From: Candidatus Zixiibacteriota bacterium
Lineage (GTDB): Bacteria > Zixibacteria > MSB-5A5 > GN15 > FEB-12
DNA: 64,000 nt
Assembly (NCBI GenBank): GCA_034439475.1
Contig: JAWXAN010000048.1
Coordinates: 1 to 64,000, forward strand
Direction of reading: 5' to 3'
Shown piece by piece: positions 52,134-61,534 of this stretch. The notes beneath the pieces were generated by a model. That model saw nothing but the letters and a program-made list of their open reading frames with translations, was not told the DNA's origin and did not search any database. How positions within the stretch are numbered: the first letter of the stretch is position 1; each line of letters starts with the position of its first letter. Made by a program: the position numbers and the translations under genes.

Positions 52134-52157
52134 CAGTCTCCCGTTTCCACCCAACTT

Positions 52158-52186
52158 ATTATACGGTAATAACAAAGATTAGTCAA
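52158..52186 (-). promoter_or_regulatory. Promoter of the serS operon
   Basis: Minus-strand TTGACT (52181-52186) and TATAAT (52158-52163) with a 17-nt spacer, a near-perfect sigma-70 promoter. Transcription would start about 90 nt before serS. Confidence 0.85.
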
Positions 52187-52243
52187 ACTGGGGGGAGGAA
52201 TAGCACATCTGCTCTGAACTCTTGCCATGTCGATAAAATTTCC

Positions 52244-52272
52244 TTGCCTTATTGTCACAAGGAAGGTATTCT
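52244..52272 (+). promoter_or_regulatory. Promoter of rpmB
   Basis: TTGCCT (52244-52249) and TATTCT (52267-52272) with a 17-nt spacer, about 33 nt before ATG 52305; AAGGAG precedes the start codon. Divergent from the serS promoter. Confidence 0.7.
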
Positions 52273-52304
52273 TCCGGTCTGTTTAGAAGGAGTTATAAGA
52301 AATT

Positions 52305-52526
52305 ATGCCAAGAATGTGTGAATTATGCGGTAAGAAGACGACTTTCGGTCATAATGTCTCTCACGCTCATAACCTGACCAGCCGCCGTTGGTTGCCGAAC
52401 CTACAGGAAGTTCGCGCCTATATAAACGGTGTACCGAAACGAATTCGTGTCTGTACCTCGTGCCTCAAAGCGGGTAAGGTTATCAAGAATTCGAACGCCA
52501 AGCGCACAAAATCTGCCGCGGCTTAG
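52305..52526 (+). CDS. rpmB: 50S ribosomal protein L28
   Basis: A 73-residue L28 of the zinc-binding (Cys-rich) type: CELC at residues 5-8 and CTSC near 55-58. The typical [16 protein letters not shown] is present. It is a single-gene unit with its own promoter and terminator. Confidence 0.97.
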   Translation: MPRMCELCGKKTTFGHNVSHAHNLTSRRWLPNLQEVRAYINGVPKRIRVCTSCLKAGKVIKNSNAKRTKSAAA

Positions 52527-52606
52527 TAGAATACAGACCTCTCAGCAAATATGCTGATTTGAATCTGTCCTGACGCAGTTTGACTGCATGACATTGACTA
52601 TTGAGA

Positions 52607-52634
52607 AACCATCGCAGAAACGCGGTGGTTTTTT
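52607..52634 (+). terminator. Terminator of rpmB
   Basis: AACCATCGC pairs with GCGGTGGTT (9 bp, one G-T pair) around AGAAAC, followed by T4-6. It lies about 80 nt past the stop codon. Confidence 0.85.
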
Positions 52635-52720
52635 CACTCCCAATAAAATATGAGCAAATGGATCACTTTAAAGATGTGATAGTATTAAAGCAAACATCTT
52701 CTTATTTTTCCCTTAGAAGT

Positions 52721-52828
52721 GCTGTCAGGCGCCCTCGCCTGACAGCTAAATTAGAGTATCGGGCGCGAGGGCGCCCGATACCACACAACGAGTACGATCA
52801 CACCGTCCGCCACGGCGGAGTATGGTAC
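52721..52828. repeat. Repeat locus E
   Basis: Three palindromic pieces lie between rpmB and ftsZ. A 26-nt hairpin at 52721-52746 (GCTGTCAGGCGCC...) is shared in reverse with 38197-38221. A perfect-arm hairpin GTATCGGGCG.../...CGCCCGATAC lies at 52756-52781. A 32-nt segment at 52797-52828 is 30/32 identical to the reverse of 37975-38006. Immediately after, a GTACGTGGCTGGTG/CACCAGCCACGT hairpin occupies about 52825-52862. The gap of 484 nt holds no gene. Confidence 0.7.
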
Positions 52829-52884
52829 GTGGCTGGTGCACGGGGACGTACACCAGCCACGTAAAAAGATGAGTTGGACAAAAT

Positions 52885-52919
52885 AATAAACCGCCGGCAG
52901 GGTAGTTAAGCCGGCGGTT
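52885..52919 (-). terminator. Terminator of the division/cell-wall cluster
   Basis: Minus-strand AACCGCCGGC/GCCGGCGGTT (10 bp, 52910-52919 with 52889-52898) around TTAACTACCCT, followed by TATTATTTT. It lies about 90 nt past ftsZ. Confidence 0.8.
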
Positions 52920-53010
52920 AGGTTGAGGAACCAAAACAATAGAGCGTCTTTAGCGGTGCTCTATATTTTTTATCTGTCGGATCTCATCGCATAGTCGATG
53001 AGCGTCTTCT

Positions 53011-54291
53011 TTATCGGTTGTTGTCATCCAATCTTCTGATATAGGCAGGGATTGTGCGGTCATCCTCGGCGAATATCGGAACGCGGTGGCGGTGGCGGTT
53101 GCCGTTTCCATTCAGACGGTTATAACCGCCATTTTCGTGGCTGGCAACTGCGGCTGTCTCCCCCGACTGATCATTTTTGACTTCTGCAGGCATTTGTACA
53201 TCCGACGTTGTGAAGTTACCCACAGTCATGGCCTCGGTTGGGAAAAGTGTAATGGCCTTGGCAGAAGCGCCATCCTTTGACTTTGTATCGACCGCGGCAA
53301 TAATAGCCGGTTTGTCATCGGCTCCCAGCCCGGTCGCTATTACCGTCACCCGCATTTGGTTGTTCATATTGGGATCGATAACGGCCCCAAAAATGATATT
53401 GGCATCAGCGCCTGCGGCTTCATAAATCAGTGATGTCGCAGTGTTGACATCAAAGAGGGTCATATCCTCACCGCCGGTAACATTAATAAGGACACCCTGC
53501 GCGCCGCTAATGGACACTTTCTCAAGCAACGGTGAGCTTATTGCCAAACGGGCGGCATCTACTGCCTTTTCGTCTCCTTCGCCCGCTCCGGTGCCCATGA
53601 TAGCTTCGCCCATCTCAAGCATGACTGTGCGTACATCGGCAAAGTCGCAATTGATAAGACCGGGGATTGTGATAAGATCCGAGATACCTTTTGTAGCCTG
53701 ATGCAGAACATCGTCGGCTGTCGCGAAGGCGTCAGACAATGTGGTCTTCCTGTCAACAATCTCAAGCAGACGTTCGTTGGGGATTATTATCAGGGTATCC
53801 ACTTTTGACTTCAGTTCAGCCAATCCTGCGCCGGCGCGGTCAATTCTTTTCTTTCCTTCAAATCGGAATGGTTTTGTCACAATAGCGACAGTCAGCGCGC
53901 CTGATGCTTTAGCAATTTCAGCAACTACCGGCGCGGCTCCTGTTCCTGTTCCGCCACCCATACCGGCAGTGATGAATACAAGGTTTGGTTTGCCAATCGC
54001 TTCGCGGACTTCCTGGCGGCTTTCTTCCATTGCGAGCCGTCCGATTTCAGGATTTGCTCCGGCGCCAAGTCCGTTGGTTGTGTCGCGGCCGATCTGAATG
54101 CGCTTCTCGGCCATACTCTGATCAAGTACCTGGGCGTCGGTGTTGATCGCTATAAACTCCACCCCTTTTAATCCCGATGCAATCATGCGATTGATTGCGT
54201 TCCCTCCGCCTCCGCCAACGCCGCTGACTTTGATGCTGGCATAGCCGACATAATCGGCTGCGAAATTGAATTGATGTTTTTGAACCGCCAT
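53011..54291 (-). CDS. ftsZ: Cell division protein FtsZ
   Basis: A 426-residue tubulin homologue that forms the division ring. The GTP-binding signature [10 protein letters not shown] (about 111-120), the T7 loop [11 protein letters not shown] with synergy aspartates, and N-terminal [13 protein letters not shown] are present. A long variable linker (about 335-410) is followed by the C-terminal peptide IPAYIRRL that binds FtsA. It is the last gene of the cluster. Confidence 0.98.
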   Translation of the reverse strand: MAVQKHQFNFAADYVGYASIKVSGVGGGGGNAINRMIASGLKGVEFIAINTDAQVLDQSMAEKRIQIGRDTTNGLGAGANPEIGRLAMEESRQEVREAIGKPNLVFITAGMGGGTGTGAAPVVAEIAKASGALTVAIVTKPFRFEGKKRIDRAGAGLAELKSKVDTLIIIPNERLLEIVDRKTTLSDAFATADDVLHQATKGISDLITIPGLINCDFADVRTVMLEMGEAIMGTGAGEGDEKAVDAARLAISSPLLEKVSISGAQGVLINVTGGEDMTLFDVNTATSLIYEAAGADANIIFGAVIDPNMNNQMRVTVIATGLGADDKPAIIAAVDTKSKDGASAKAITLFPTEAMTVGNFTTSDVQMPAEVKNDQSGETAAVASHENGGYNRLNGNGNRHRHRVPIFAEDDRTIPAYIRRLDDNNR

Positions 54292-54317
54292 CTCACCTTC
54301 TCCTTAAACGCTCGTGG

Positions 54318-55538
54318 TTAAAACTGTTTAGTGATCCAATTTTCCATTTTTCTAATCCAAGATTTCATACTACCTCGATGCTGGTCTTTTGCTTCGTGTT
54401 TAAATCCATACTGCATCAGAGCATGGACGGTGGCATAACGCACCGAATTCAACTCATCCGGTGTATGCTCTATACCGCGTATTACGCCGCGTCGAACCGG
54501 CATGGAGAACATTTGCTCGGCCAGTTCAAGTGTCCCAGGCAGAAGCGACCCTCCGCCGGTAAGAACCAATCCACCAGTGAGGGACTTGTTGCGAGCTTCC
54601 TTCTTTATCTCCCGCCCGACAAGGGCAAGAATTTCTTCCATTCGCGGTTCACATATTGAGGCAAGTACATTTCGGGAAAGCTCCCGCATTGACCGTCCCG
54701 CGATGCCTGGGATATGAATCATATCAGCAGGATCGACGAGCGAAGCCAGCGCGGCGCCATGAGCGATTTTTAGTTCTTCAGCCTGATCAATCGTCATTTT
54801 GAGCCCGATTGCAATATCATTGGTGACATGTCTCCCGCCGACAGGTATGACGGCTGTGTGGCGAATGGCATTGTCATAAAAAAGCGAGACATCGGTAATC
54901 TCTCCGCCGATATCTACTGACACACTGCCGGTTTCGGTCTCGCGTTCGGTCAGCACAAACTCTGAGAGCGCCAGAGATTCCAAAACCATGTGATCAATCC
55001 CAAGTCGACTTCGCTCAAGAGCGCGAAAAATATTCTTGGCCGATGTCACAGAAGCGGTGACGATATGGGCTTGGACTTCAAGCCGGACACCAGACATTCC
55101 GACCGGGTCTTTGATATTCGTCTGATCGTCGACTGAGTAATCCTGCGGAATTACATGGATAATCTCACGGTCTACCGGGATAGCAATGGTACGTGCGGCT
55201 TCAATTGCCCGTGTCATATCAAGGCTTGTGATCTCATGATCGCTTCGTCCAATTGCAACCACCCCGTGGCTGTCTATGGAACGGATATGTTCTCCGGCGA
55301 TACCGACGGTCACACGGTCGATCTCGGTGCCAGAGACAAGCTGGGCATCGTCGATTGCTTTTCGAATTGATTTCACTGTCTTATCCATATCCACTACCAT
55401 ACCGCGTTTGAGACCGTCGACCGGAGCATGGCCGTGTCCAATAACAAAGATGCCGCCGCACGAGTCTCGCTCTCCGATTATGCAGACAATTTTTGATGTG
55501 CCGATATCGAGTGCGGCAACCATGCTCTCACCGGCCAT
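54318..55538 (-). CDS. ftsA: Cell division protein FtsA
   Basis: A 406-residue actin-like protein that anchors FtsZ to the membrane. It has N-terminal VAALDIGTSKIVCIIGE phosphate-1 motif, the SVDIGGEITDVSLF phosphate-2 loop, GLVLTGGGSLLPG adenosine motif, and a C-terminal amphipathic tail (WIRKMENWITKQF) for membrane binding. Confidence 0.97.
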   Translation of the reverse strand: MAGESMVAALDIGTSKIVCIIGERDSCGGIFVIGHGHAPVDGLKRGMVVDMDKTVKSIRKAIDDAQLVSGTEIDRVTVGIAGEHIRSIDSHGVVAIGRSDHEITSLDMTRAIEAARTIAIPVDREIIHVIPQDYSVDDQTNIKDPVGMSGVRLEVQAHIVTASVTSAKNIFRALERSRLGIDHMVLESLALSEFVLTERETETGSVSVDIGGEITDVSLFYDNAIRHTAVIPVGGRHVTNDIAIGLKMTIDQAEELKIAHGAALASLVDPADMIHIPGIAGRSMRELSRNVLASICEPRMEEILALVGREIKKEARNKSLTGGLVLTGGGSLLPGTLELAEQMFSMPVRRGVIRGIEHTPDELNSVRYATVHALMQYGFKHEAKDQHRGSMKSWIRKMENWITKQF

Positions 55539-55540
55539 AT

Positions 55541-56473
55541 TTATCCGCGGTTTCCTTCCAATGTTTTTCTGCTGTTTGTTTTCTTCTTGGGCGTTTTTGA
55601 AATCGGTTTATTGGAAGTTTTTTTTGCGTGTGTTGGAGTAATTTTGGCGTTTGAGACTGCGGGTATAGTTGCTGCTGCCACGATGACGGTCGAATCAGCA
55701 ATACTATCAATTATTTCAAAAGCAGCAAAGCTTTCTTTGGTCGTATCGGGAATCGTGTCCTGGGCGACTCTGATAACGATTCCCTCAAAGCGGGCATCAT
55801 AAGCAACAGTGCTGTCTGTTGGGGGTGTAAACTGCTCCATAAAATTTGAAAAGGAAACTATCTGTGAATAGAACTCGGTCTCGATGACTTTGACCCTGAC
55901 CGGAAACGACGCAAATTTCACCTGGAGCATCTCAGAAGACCCAAAGTCTATTTCAGAAATATCTCTGTAGATACTCGAATTCTCCTGCTCAAGTTTGAGC
56001 AGTTGCGGAATAACCATTCGAACGCGGCTATCCTCGCAGTAGCGATAGAGCGTTCCGGAAAGGACGTTGGTCATTACCGGCTGATCCCAATCGGAGAATG
56101 ACTCTGACAATTTTACAACTCGCCCTTCGGCGGTTACACCGCGCATGACACCGCTCACTTTATCGACGACCAGCGACAAAGAAGTAAACTCATTAGTCCT
56201 GATTTGAAGTTTGGAAGGAAGAATGTAGTCAATATCTACCTTTACGACTCCTTTGCGGCTCATGATTTCTTTCGCCATTTCATCAAGCGGCTGTTGGAGA
56301 AGCATTTTATCATGTGACAGCGAAAAGCGGTTTGACCAGTCAAGCAGCGGCTCATCATCCAAAGTTACAGCTTTGAGTGTGGCAATTTCCGTGAAATGAA
56401 TAAGCCCGATGAGCGCAAGTCCGGCCAGTGTGAGTCCAACAACAATGAATTTCAAAATCCTGCCGAAAGTCAT
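55541..56473 (-). CDS. ftsQ: Cell division protein FtsQ/DivIB
   Basis: A 310-residue bitopic membrane protein with a short cytoplasmic N-terminus, one transmembrane helix (about 8-28), a POTRA-type domain (about 33-100) and a beta domain (about 105-235). The C-terminus after about 270 is Lys/Thr/Pro-rich (KTSNKPISKTPKKKTNS) and longer than usual. Position between murC and ftsA supports the call, since the sequence itself is poorly conserved. No ddl or murB is found beside it. Confidence 0.85.
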   Translation of the reverse strand: MTFGRILKFIVVGLTLAGLALIGLIHFTEIATLKAVTLDDEPLLDWSNRFSLSHDKMLLQQPLDEMAKEIMSRKGVVKVDIDYILPSKLQIRTNEFTSLSLVVDKVSGVMRGVTAEGRVVKLSESFSDWDQPVMTNVLSGTLYRYCEDSRVRMVIPQLLKLEQENSSIYRDISEIDFGSSEMLQVKFASFPVRVKVIETEFYSQIVSFSNFMEQFTPPTDSTVAYDARFEGIVIRVAQDTIPDTTKESFAAFEIIDSIADSTVIVAAATIPAVSNAKITPTHAKKTSNKPISKTPKKKTNSRKTLEGNRG

Positions 56474-56474
56474 A

Positions 56475-57908
56475 TTAGAGTATCTCGCGGAGTTTCTCCA
56501 ACACGGGGTGTTTGATGTGAGTAATTGAACCGGCGCCGATTATTAAAATAGCATCGCCCGGCCTTACAATTCGCGCGATTTCTGTTATGGCGTTTTCTTT
56601 TGTCCCGACACAGACAAAATCACCAAGTCCCAGCTTTTTGGCTTCGTCACGGATAAGTTCCGATGTCACTCCCGGAATCGGCAGTTCACGCGCCGGGTAG
56701 ATATCAGTCAAAATTGTCTTGTCGGCGATGGCAAGCTGCCGGGCAAAATCAGCCGCGAAATCTCTTGTGCGGCTATACAGGTGCGGCTGAAAGACAGCGA
56801 TAACCCGCCTGCCCAAAGTTTCTTTTGCCGTACTGAGAGTGGCATGAATTTCTGTGGGGTGATGGGCATAATCATCTATCACCAGCACATTTTTTACTTC
56901 GCCTATTCGCTCAAAACGCCGTCCTACCCCGGTAAATCCGCGCAAGGCATCGGCAATTGTCGGAAATGATACGCCAAGTTCCACCGCTGTCGCGGTCGCC
57001 GCTAAAGCATTGGCAATGTTATGTCGCCCGGGAACTCGGAGAATTATCTCACCAAGCAAATCACCACCCTGGTAGACCGAGAATGTACTTCGCTCTGATT
57101 CAATTTTTATATCGACCGCGTGGAAATCGGCATCAACTGAAAATCCAAATGACTTGTGCGGGCGGCTTATCCGCGACCTGATAGCCCCCAGAGCCGGATC
57201 GTCGGCGGAGATAATTGCCGAGCCGTAAAATGGGACGCGGTTGATATATGTCAAAAAGGCTTCTTTAAGGTCGTCGAGGTCGCGATAGCAATCCAGATGA
57301 TCGGCTTCGACATTCAGGACTACGGCCATCGAAGGAAACATTGCCAGAAACGAGCGATCGTATTCATCGGCTTCGGCGACAAGATAGTCGCCCGAACCTA
57401 ATGTTGCGCCAGTGCCAAGTTCAGCCACAATTCCGCCCACAATGAGAGTTGGATTGAGGCGGGCTTCGCGAAGGATACGGCCTATCATCGATGTTGTTGT
57501 TGTCTTCCCGTGTGTGCCTGCGATTCCGATGGAGAATTTAAGTCGCATCAGTTCGCCGAGCATTTCAGCCCTTTTGATAACAGGAATGCCGCGTCGACGG
57601 GCCTCGATCACTTCGGGATTGTTCTCGCCGACGGCGGACGAAATGACCACGACATCGACATCGCTCACATTAGCGGAACGATGGTCGGCATAGACAGTTA
57701 AGCCAAGCTTTGCAAGATATTCGGTTACTTCACTCGGCATGCTGTCAGATCCGGAAACGGTGTATCCGAGGTTGTGCAAAATCTCGGCGATACCTGACAT
57801 ACCGGCTCCGCCAATTCCCACGAAGTAGAGTTTCTTTATCTTGCCGAACATAAGTGTATCACAAGCAAAGGGTTTGAGTGTCGTGTGTGGGGCTGTTTCA
57901 ATTTTCAA
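56475..57908 (-). CDS. murC: UDP-N-acetylmuramate--L-alanine ligase
   Basis: A 477-residue Mur ligase adding L-Ala to UDP-MurNAc. FVGIGGAGMSGIAEIL at the N-terminus, the ATP loop GTHGKTTTTSM and DDYAHHPTEI are diagnostic. Two starts are possible: TTG 57908, with GGAGGAG about 5 nt upstream and a 4-nt overlap with murG, and ATG 57851 (MFGKIKK), which matches the usual N-terminus but has no ribosome-binding site. The TTG is preferred on the binding site. Confidence 0.96.
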   Translation of the reverse strand: MKIETAPHTTLKPFACDTLMFGKIKKLYFVGIGGAGMSGIAEILHNLGYTVSGSDSMPSEVTEYLAKLGLTVYADHRSANVSDVDVVVISSAVGENNPEVIEARRRGIPVIKRAEMLGELMRLKFSIGIAGTHGKTTTTSMIGRILREARLNPTLIVGGIVAELGTGATLGSGDYLVAEADEYDRSFLAMFPSMAVVLNVEADHLDCYRDLDDLKEAFLTYINRVPFYGSAIISADDPALGAIRSRISRPHKSFGFSVDADFHAVDIKIESERSTFSVYQGGDLLGEIILRVPGRHNIANALAATATAVELGVSFPTIADALRGFTGVGRRFERIGEVKNVLVIDDYAHHPTEIHATLSTAKETLGRRVIAVFQPHLYSRTRDFAADFARQLAIADKTILTDIYPARELPIPGVTSELIRDEAKKLGLGDFVCVGTKENAITEIARIVRPGDAILIIGAGSITHIKHPVLEKLREIL

Positions 57909-59068
57909 TTCGCTCCTCCGGTTACAACCTGTCGACGTGACGTAGTTTCGATTCGTGACAAAATATCCTCGGCTATAAGATCGACCGCAGGACGTCTATT
58001 TTGATTGCTCAGATGTAGTGCCGCTTTCATTTTCTGAGCGCGATCTGATTCGAGTAAAGCAACAGCGCGGCTGAGCAGATCATCACACTCAAGCTCGGAT
58101 TCTTCGATAACCTCAGCGCATCCTCGTTCCACGAACGCAATCGCGTTCTTCCTCTGATGGTCGCCTGCCGCATAGGGGTACGGGATGAGAATGGCCGGCA
58201 GTTCGCAGGCCTCGAGCTCGGCCAGTGTGAGCGCTCCGGCGCGAGCGATAACTAGATCAGCCGCGGCATAGACGAGCGGCATACGGTTTTCAAATGGGAA
58301 AAGGGCGTGAATCCCAACGGCTTCACCCGCAGTGGCGACTACATCCGAGTAGTCCCTTTTTCCAGTTTGCCACAACAACTGATAGTTGTTGTTAATAGCA
58401 TGAGTTTTTGAACTGTGTAAAATTGCGTTGTTGATAGCTCGGGCCCCCTGTGAGCCGCCGAGAATAAGGATTGTCTTCTTCTGTGGATCCAGCTTGAATG
58501 CTTTGATTGCATCGGCTCGGTCCCCCTGAGAAATCGTGCTGCGTACGGGATTGCCTGTGAAGACGGTGTGTGACGAATCTGAAAGCATGCTTTTGGCTTC
58601 GGCAAATCCCAAATAGACGCACTCGGCATGAGCGGCAAGCTGACGGGTGGCTATACCCGGGAACGAATTTTGTTCCTGAATGACAGTCTTGATTTTTTTT
58701 GAAACAGCCGCTCTAAGAACAGGGAGGGAGACATATCCCCCGGTGCCGATGACGATATCTGGAGAAAACTGTTTCATGAGCGCTCCCGCTTTGATCAAGG
58801 CTCCGATAAAGAGGAACGGAACGAGCAGATTCTTTAGGGTGAGCGACCGCACCAAGCCGCGAACATTGATGAGATGCAGTGGGTAGCCGAGATTGTCTTT
58901 GATGCGATATTCGATCCCGCGTTTTGTCCCGACAAAAAGAATGTCGACCGATTGATGACCTTGGAGCATTTCCTTTATGCGATCAGCTATAGCTATCGCA
59001 GGATAAAGATGGCCGCCGGTGCCTCCTCCGGCAAAAATCAATTTGAGTGGACGATTGGTAGGGTTCAT
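57905..59068 (-). CDS. murG: UDP-GlcNAc:lipid I N-acetylglucosaminyltransferase
   Basis: A 387-residue GT28 glycosyltransferase that turns lipid I into lipid II at the inner face of the membrane. The GGGTGGHLYPAIAIA loop 1, LGGSQGARAIN and the RAGALTLAELEACELPAILIP donor site are present. It overlaps ftsW by 4 nt and murC by 4 nt. Confidence 0.96.
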   Translation of the reverse strand: MNPTNRPLKLIFAGGGTGGHLYPAIAIADRIKEMLQGHQSVDILFVGTKRGIEYRIKDNLGYPLHLINVRGLVRSLTLKNLLVPFLFIGALIKAGALMKQFSPDIVIGTGGYVSLPVLRAAVSKKIKTVIQEQNSFPGIATRQLAAHAECVYLGFAEAKSMLSDSSHTVFTGNPVRSTISQGDRADAIKAFKLDPQKKTILILGGSQGARAINNAILHSSKTHAINNNYQLLWQTGKRDYSDVVATAGEAVGIHALFPFENRMPLVYAAADLVIARAGALTLAELEACELPAILIPYPYAAGDHQRKNAIAFVERGCAEVIEESELECDDLLSRAVALLESDRAQKMKAALHLSNQNRRPAVDLIAEDILSRIETTSRRQVVTGGAN

Positions 59069-60162
59069 CGAACTGTAACCCTACGAGAGAGATTGAGCAA
59101 TACGCCAATGGCCGCGCTTGAAACTAAAAGCGACGACCCGCCATACGAGATAAAGGGCAACGCAATTCCGGTTACTGGCAGGATGGCAGTCACCATACCG
59201 ATATTAATGGCAATGTTTACAAAGAGCGACCATGTCAAGCCTGCGGCGAGAAGGAATCCAAATTTATCCGGCTGTCCCGCGGCAATTTTACAGCCGCGAT
59301 ATATGTAGAGAAGCGCGCCAAGTACCACAAGTAAACCAACAAAACCAATTTCCTGTCCGGCAGCGGCGAATATAAAATCAGTATAAGGATACGGCAGAAA
59401 CCAGAGCTTTTGGGTTCCTTCGCCAAGTCCCGTCCCCATTAGCCCGCCTGCGCCGAGTGTCAATGCCGACTGTTTTACCTGATAGCTCCCCGTAAGCGGA
59501 TCAGAGACAGCGGCCAAATGGCTCATGACACGCGCTTTTTTGTAACCGATGACAAATATCACCAGCAGTGCAGTTCCAACCAGCGGCAGACCGGCTGTCA
59601 GCAGGTGACGAATGCGCGCTCCGGCGAGAAAGAAGATGCCGAGCGCGGTTATACCCGCCACTAAAACCGTACCGAGGTTTGGCTGAAGCAATATTAGCCC
59701 CAGCCCGACACCGATAATCGGGGCATAGGGCATGATAAGCTGTCTGACATCGGCAATATTTCTTTTGGGATTCGACAACGAGAACGCCAGAAACACGATA
59801 AGCAGAAACTTGAAAAACTCAGATGGCTGCACTGTGAGCGGGCCAAGCATGAGCCAGCGCTGGGCTTCGTTTCGCGCAGGCATGACAAACACCGCAAGCA
59901 AGGCGATCATGGTGAGCAGTAATGCGGGGACTGAATAGATTGCGAGTCGTTGCAAATCGAGTTTAAGAATTAGAAATATCGCCCCAAGCGACATCAAGGC
60001 CCACACGAATTGACTTTTGAAAAAATACAAATGCGAACCATAACGGCTTTCAGCTATAATCGATGACGACGAATAGACCATGACAATGCCGATAATGAGT
60101 ACTCCCAAATAGGCAATGAGCAGTCCCTCATCGAATCGTGTTTCAGCCGGAGATTTTTTCAT
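59065..60162 (-). CDS. ftsW: Lipid II polymerase/division protein FtsW
   Basis: A 365-residue SEDS-family membrane protein with about ten transmembrane helices that polymerises septal peptidoglycan. LILLQPNLGTVLV, the catalytic-loop FPYPYTDFIFAAAGQEIGFVG and ISYGGSSLL match the family. ATG 60162 gives a short cytoplasmic start (MKKSPAETR) and overlaps murD by 20 nt; the longer open frame upstream is non-coding in that frame. Confidence 0.95.
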   Translation of the reverse strand: MKKSPAETRFDEGLLIAYLGVLIIGIVMVYSSSSIIAESRYGSHLYFFKSQFVWALMSLGAIFLILKLDLQRLAIYSVPALLLTMIALLAVFVMPARNEAQRWLMLGPLTVQPSEFFKFLLIVFLAFSLSNPKRNIADVRQLIMPYAPIIGVGLGLILLQPNLGTVLVAGITALGIFFLAGARIRHLLTAGLPLVGTALLVIFVIGYKKARVMSHLAAVSDPLTGSYQVKQSALTLGAGGLMGTGLGEGTQKLWFLPYPYTDFIFAAAGQEIGFVGLLVVLGALLYIYRGCKIAAGQPDKFGFLLAAGLTWSLFVNIAINIGMVTAILPVTGIALPFISYGGSSLLVSSAAIGVLLNLSRRVTVR

Positions 60163-61534
60163 TGCTCTTCTTTCCGTTACGAAGTCCGGCGACAGCCGCT
60201 TTGAAGGCACGGCCACGGTGTTCAAAATTTTCAAACATATCAAACGAGGAACAGCCCGGCGAGAGAAGCACCGTATCGCCGGGCATAGCCAATTCAAAGG
60301 CTGTGATGACGGCTTCTTCCAATGAGCTGGCAAACTGTGTTGAGAATGATTTGGCGAGCGCCACAAATATCTTTTCTTTAGCTTCGCCTATCGCGATCAG
60401 CCCTTTTACTTTGCCCCTACCGGCCTCTATCATAGGAGCGTAGCTCCCCCCCTTGTCGCGTCCACCGCAAATAAGAACAATCGGTTGCTCGACTGATTTG
60501 AGCGCGTAACAAACCGAATCGACATTGGTCGCTTTGGAATCATTGATAAAATTGACCCCCGCGACCCTTCCGGCCCGTTCAAGTCTATGCTCCACACCGG
60601 GGAATCTTTTGAGAACGAGTGCCACGGTTGAAAGCGAAAGCCCAAGCGCGACTCCGACCGCCAGGGCGGCGGCGGCATTCTGCAAATTGTGCGGGCCAGG
60701 GATGAGAATGTCTTTGGCGCTCAGGACTTGGACGAGCTGGCCGTCTTTTTTAACACAGAGCGAGCCATCGCGCACGACAATGTCTGACTCGATTAAAGGA
60801 ACGGTCGAGAAGTAGATTTTCCGAGCCGAACTGGCCGGGTTGTCGGATGATATTTCGGCGTCCCCTTTATTGACAATAAAATAGTTGTCTGCGTTCTGGT
60901 TTTCTGTGATTCGGTATTTTGCCTTTTTGTAGTTTTCAAAGCCGCCATGCCAGTCCAGATGATCCGAAGTAAGATTGAGCAGGAGCGCGACATGGGGTTT
61001 GAAATCGGCTATAGTTTCAAGTTGAAAGCTCGAGGCTTCAACGACCGCATATGCGTTGTCGTTAATCTGGTCGGCGATTTCGGAAAGCGGCAACCCGATA
61101 TTCCCGCAGATAAAAGCTTCGTGTCCGGCGGCTTTGAGTATATCGCCGATGAGTGTGGTCGTGGTGGTTTTGCCGTTTGTGCCGGTTATGGCAATTATTT
61201 TACCGCGACAGACCCACGAGCCAAACTCAAGTTCTGAAAAGACCGGGATGCCTCTGGTGCGGGCCTGCTGTAAAATCTCAAGTGACAGAGGTACTCCCGG
61301 CGAGACGATAATGTAGTCGCTCTGAAGTAGCCGCTCGGTGTGGCCGCCCGTTTCATACGAAATGCCGAGCTTGGTTAGTTCAACAGTCTGAGACAGAACC
61401 TTTGACTCAAGAGCGGAATCAGAGACATATGGTTTCCCGCCGCGGCGAAGAGCCAGCCGGGCAACAGCCATGCCGGAGCGGGCCATCCCAATGATGCCGA
61501 TATTTCGTCCGAGTATGCGTTCTTCGAGGGTCAT
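60143..61534 (-). CDS. murD: UDP-N-acetylmuramoylalanine--D-glutamate ligase
   Basis: A 463-residue Mur ligase. N-terminal NIGIIGMARSGMA, the ATP loop GTNGKTTTTTLIG, NLTSDHLDWHG and FINDSKATN are characteristic. ATG 61534 overlaps the mraY stop by 4 nt and is preferred to an upstream in-frame start. Confidence 0.96.
   Translation of the reverse strand: MTLEERILGRNIGIIGMARSGMAVARLALRRGGKPYVSDSALESKVLSQTVELTKLGISYETGGHTERLLQSDYIIVSPGVPLSLEILQQARTRGIPVFSELEFGSWVCRGKIIAITGTNGKTTTTTLIGDILKAAGHEAFICGNIGLPLSEIADQINDNAYAVVEASSFQLETIADFKPHVALLLNLTSDHLDWHGGFENYKKAKYRITENQNADNYFIVNKGDAEISSDNPASSARKIYFSTVPLIESDIVVRDGSLCVKKDGQLVQVLSAKDILIPGPHNLQNAAAALAVGVALGLSLSTVALVLKRFPGVEHRLERAGRVAGVNFINDSKATNVDSVCYALKSVEQPIVLICGGRDKGGSYAPMIEAGRGKVKGLIAIGEAKEKIFVALAKSFSTQFASSLEEAVITAFELAMPGDTVLLSPGCSSFDMFENFEHRGRAFKAAVAGLRNGKKSNEKISG

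Noticed and set aside
52064-52160. T-box element before serS
   Set aside because: GGGTGGAAACGGGAG loosely resembles the T-box sequence, but it lies at the transcription start with no stem I or specifier loop before it.
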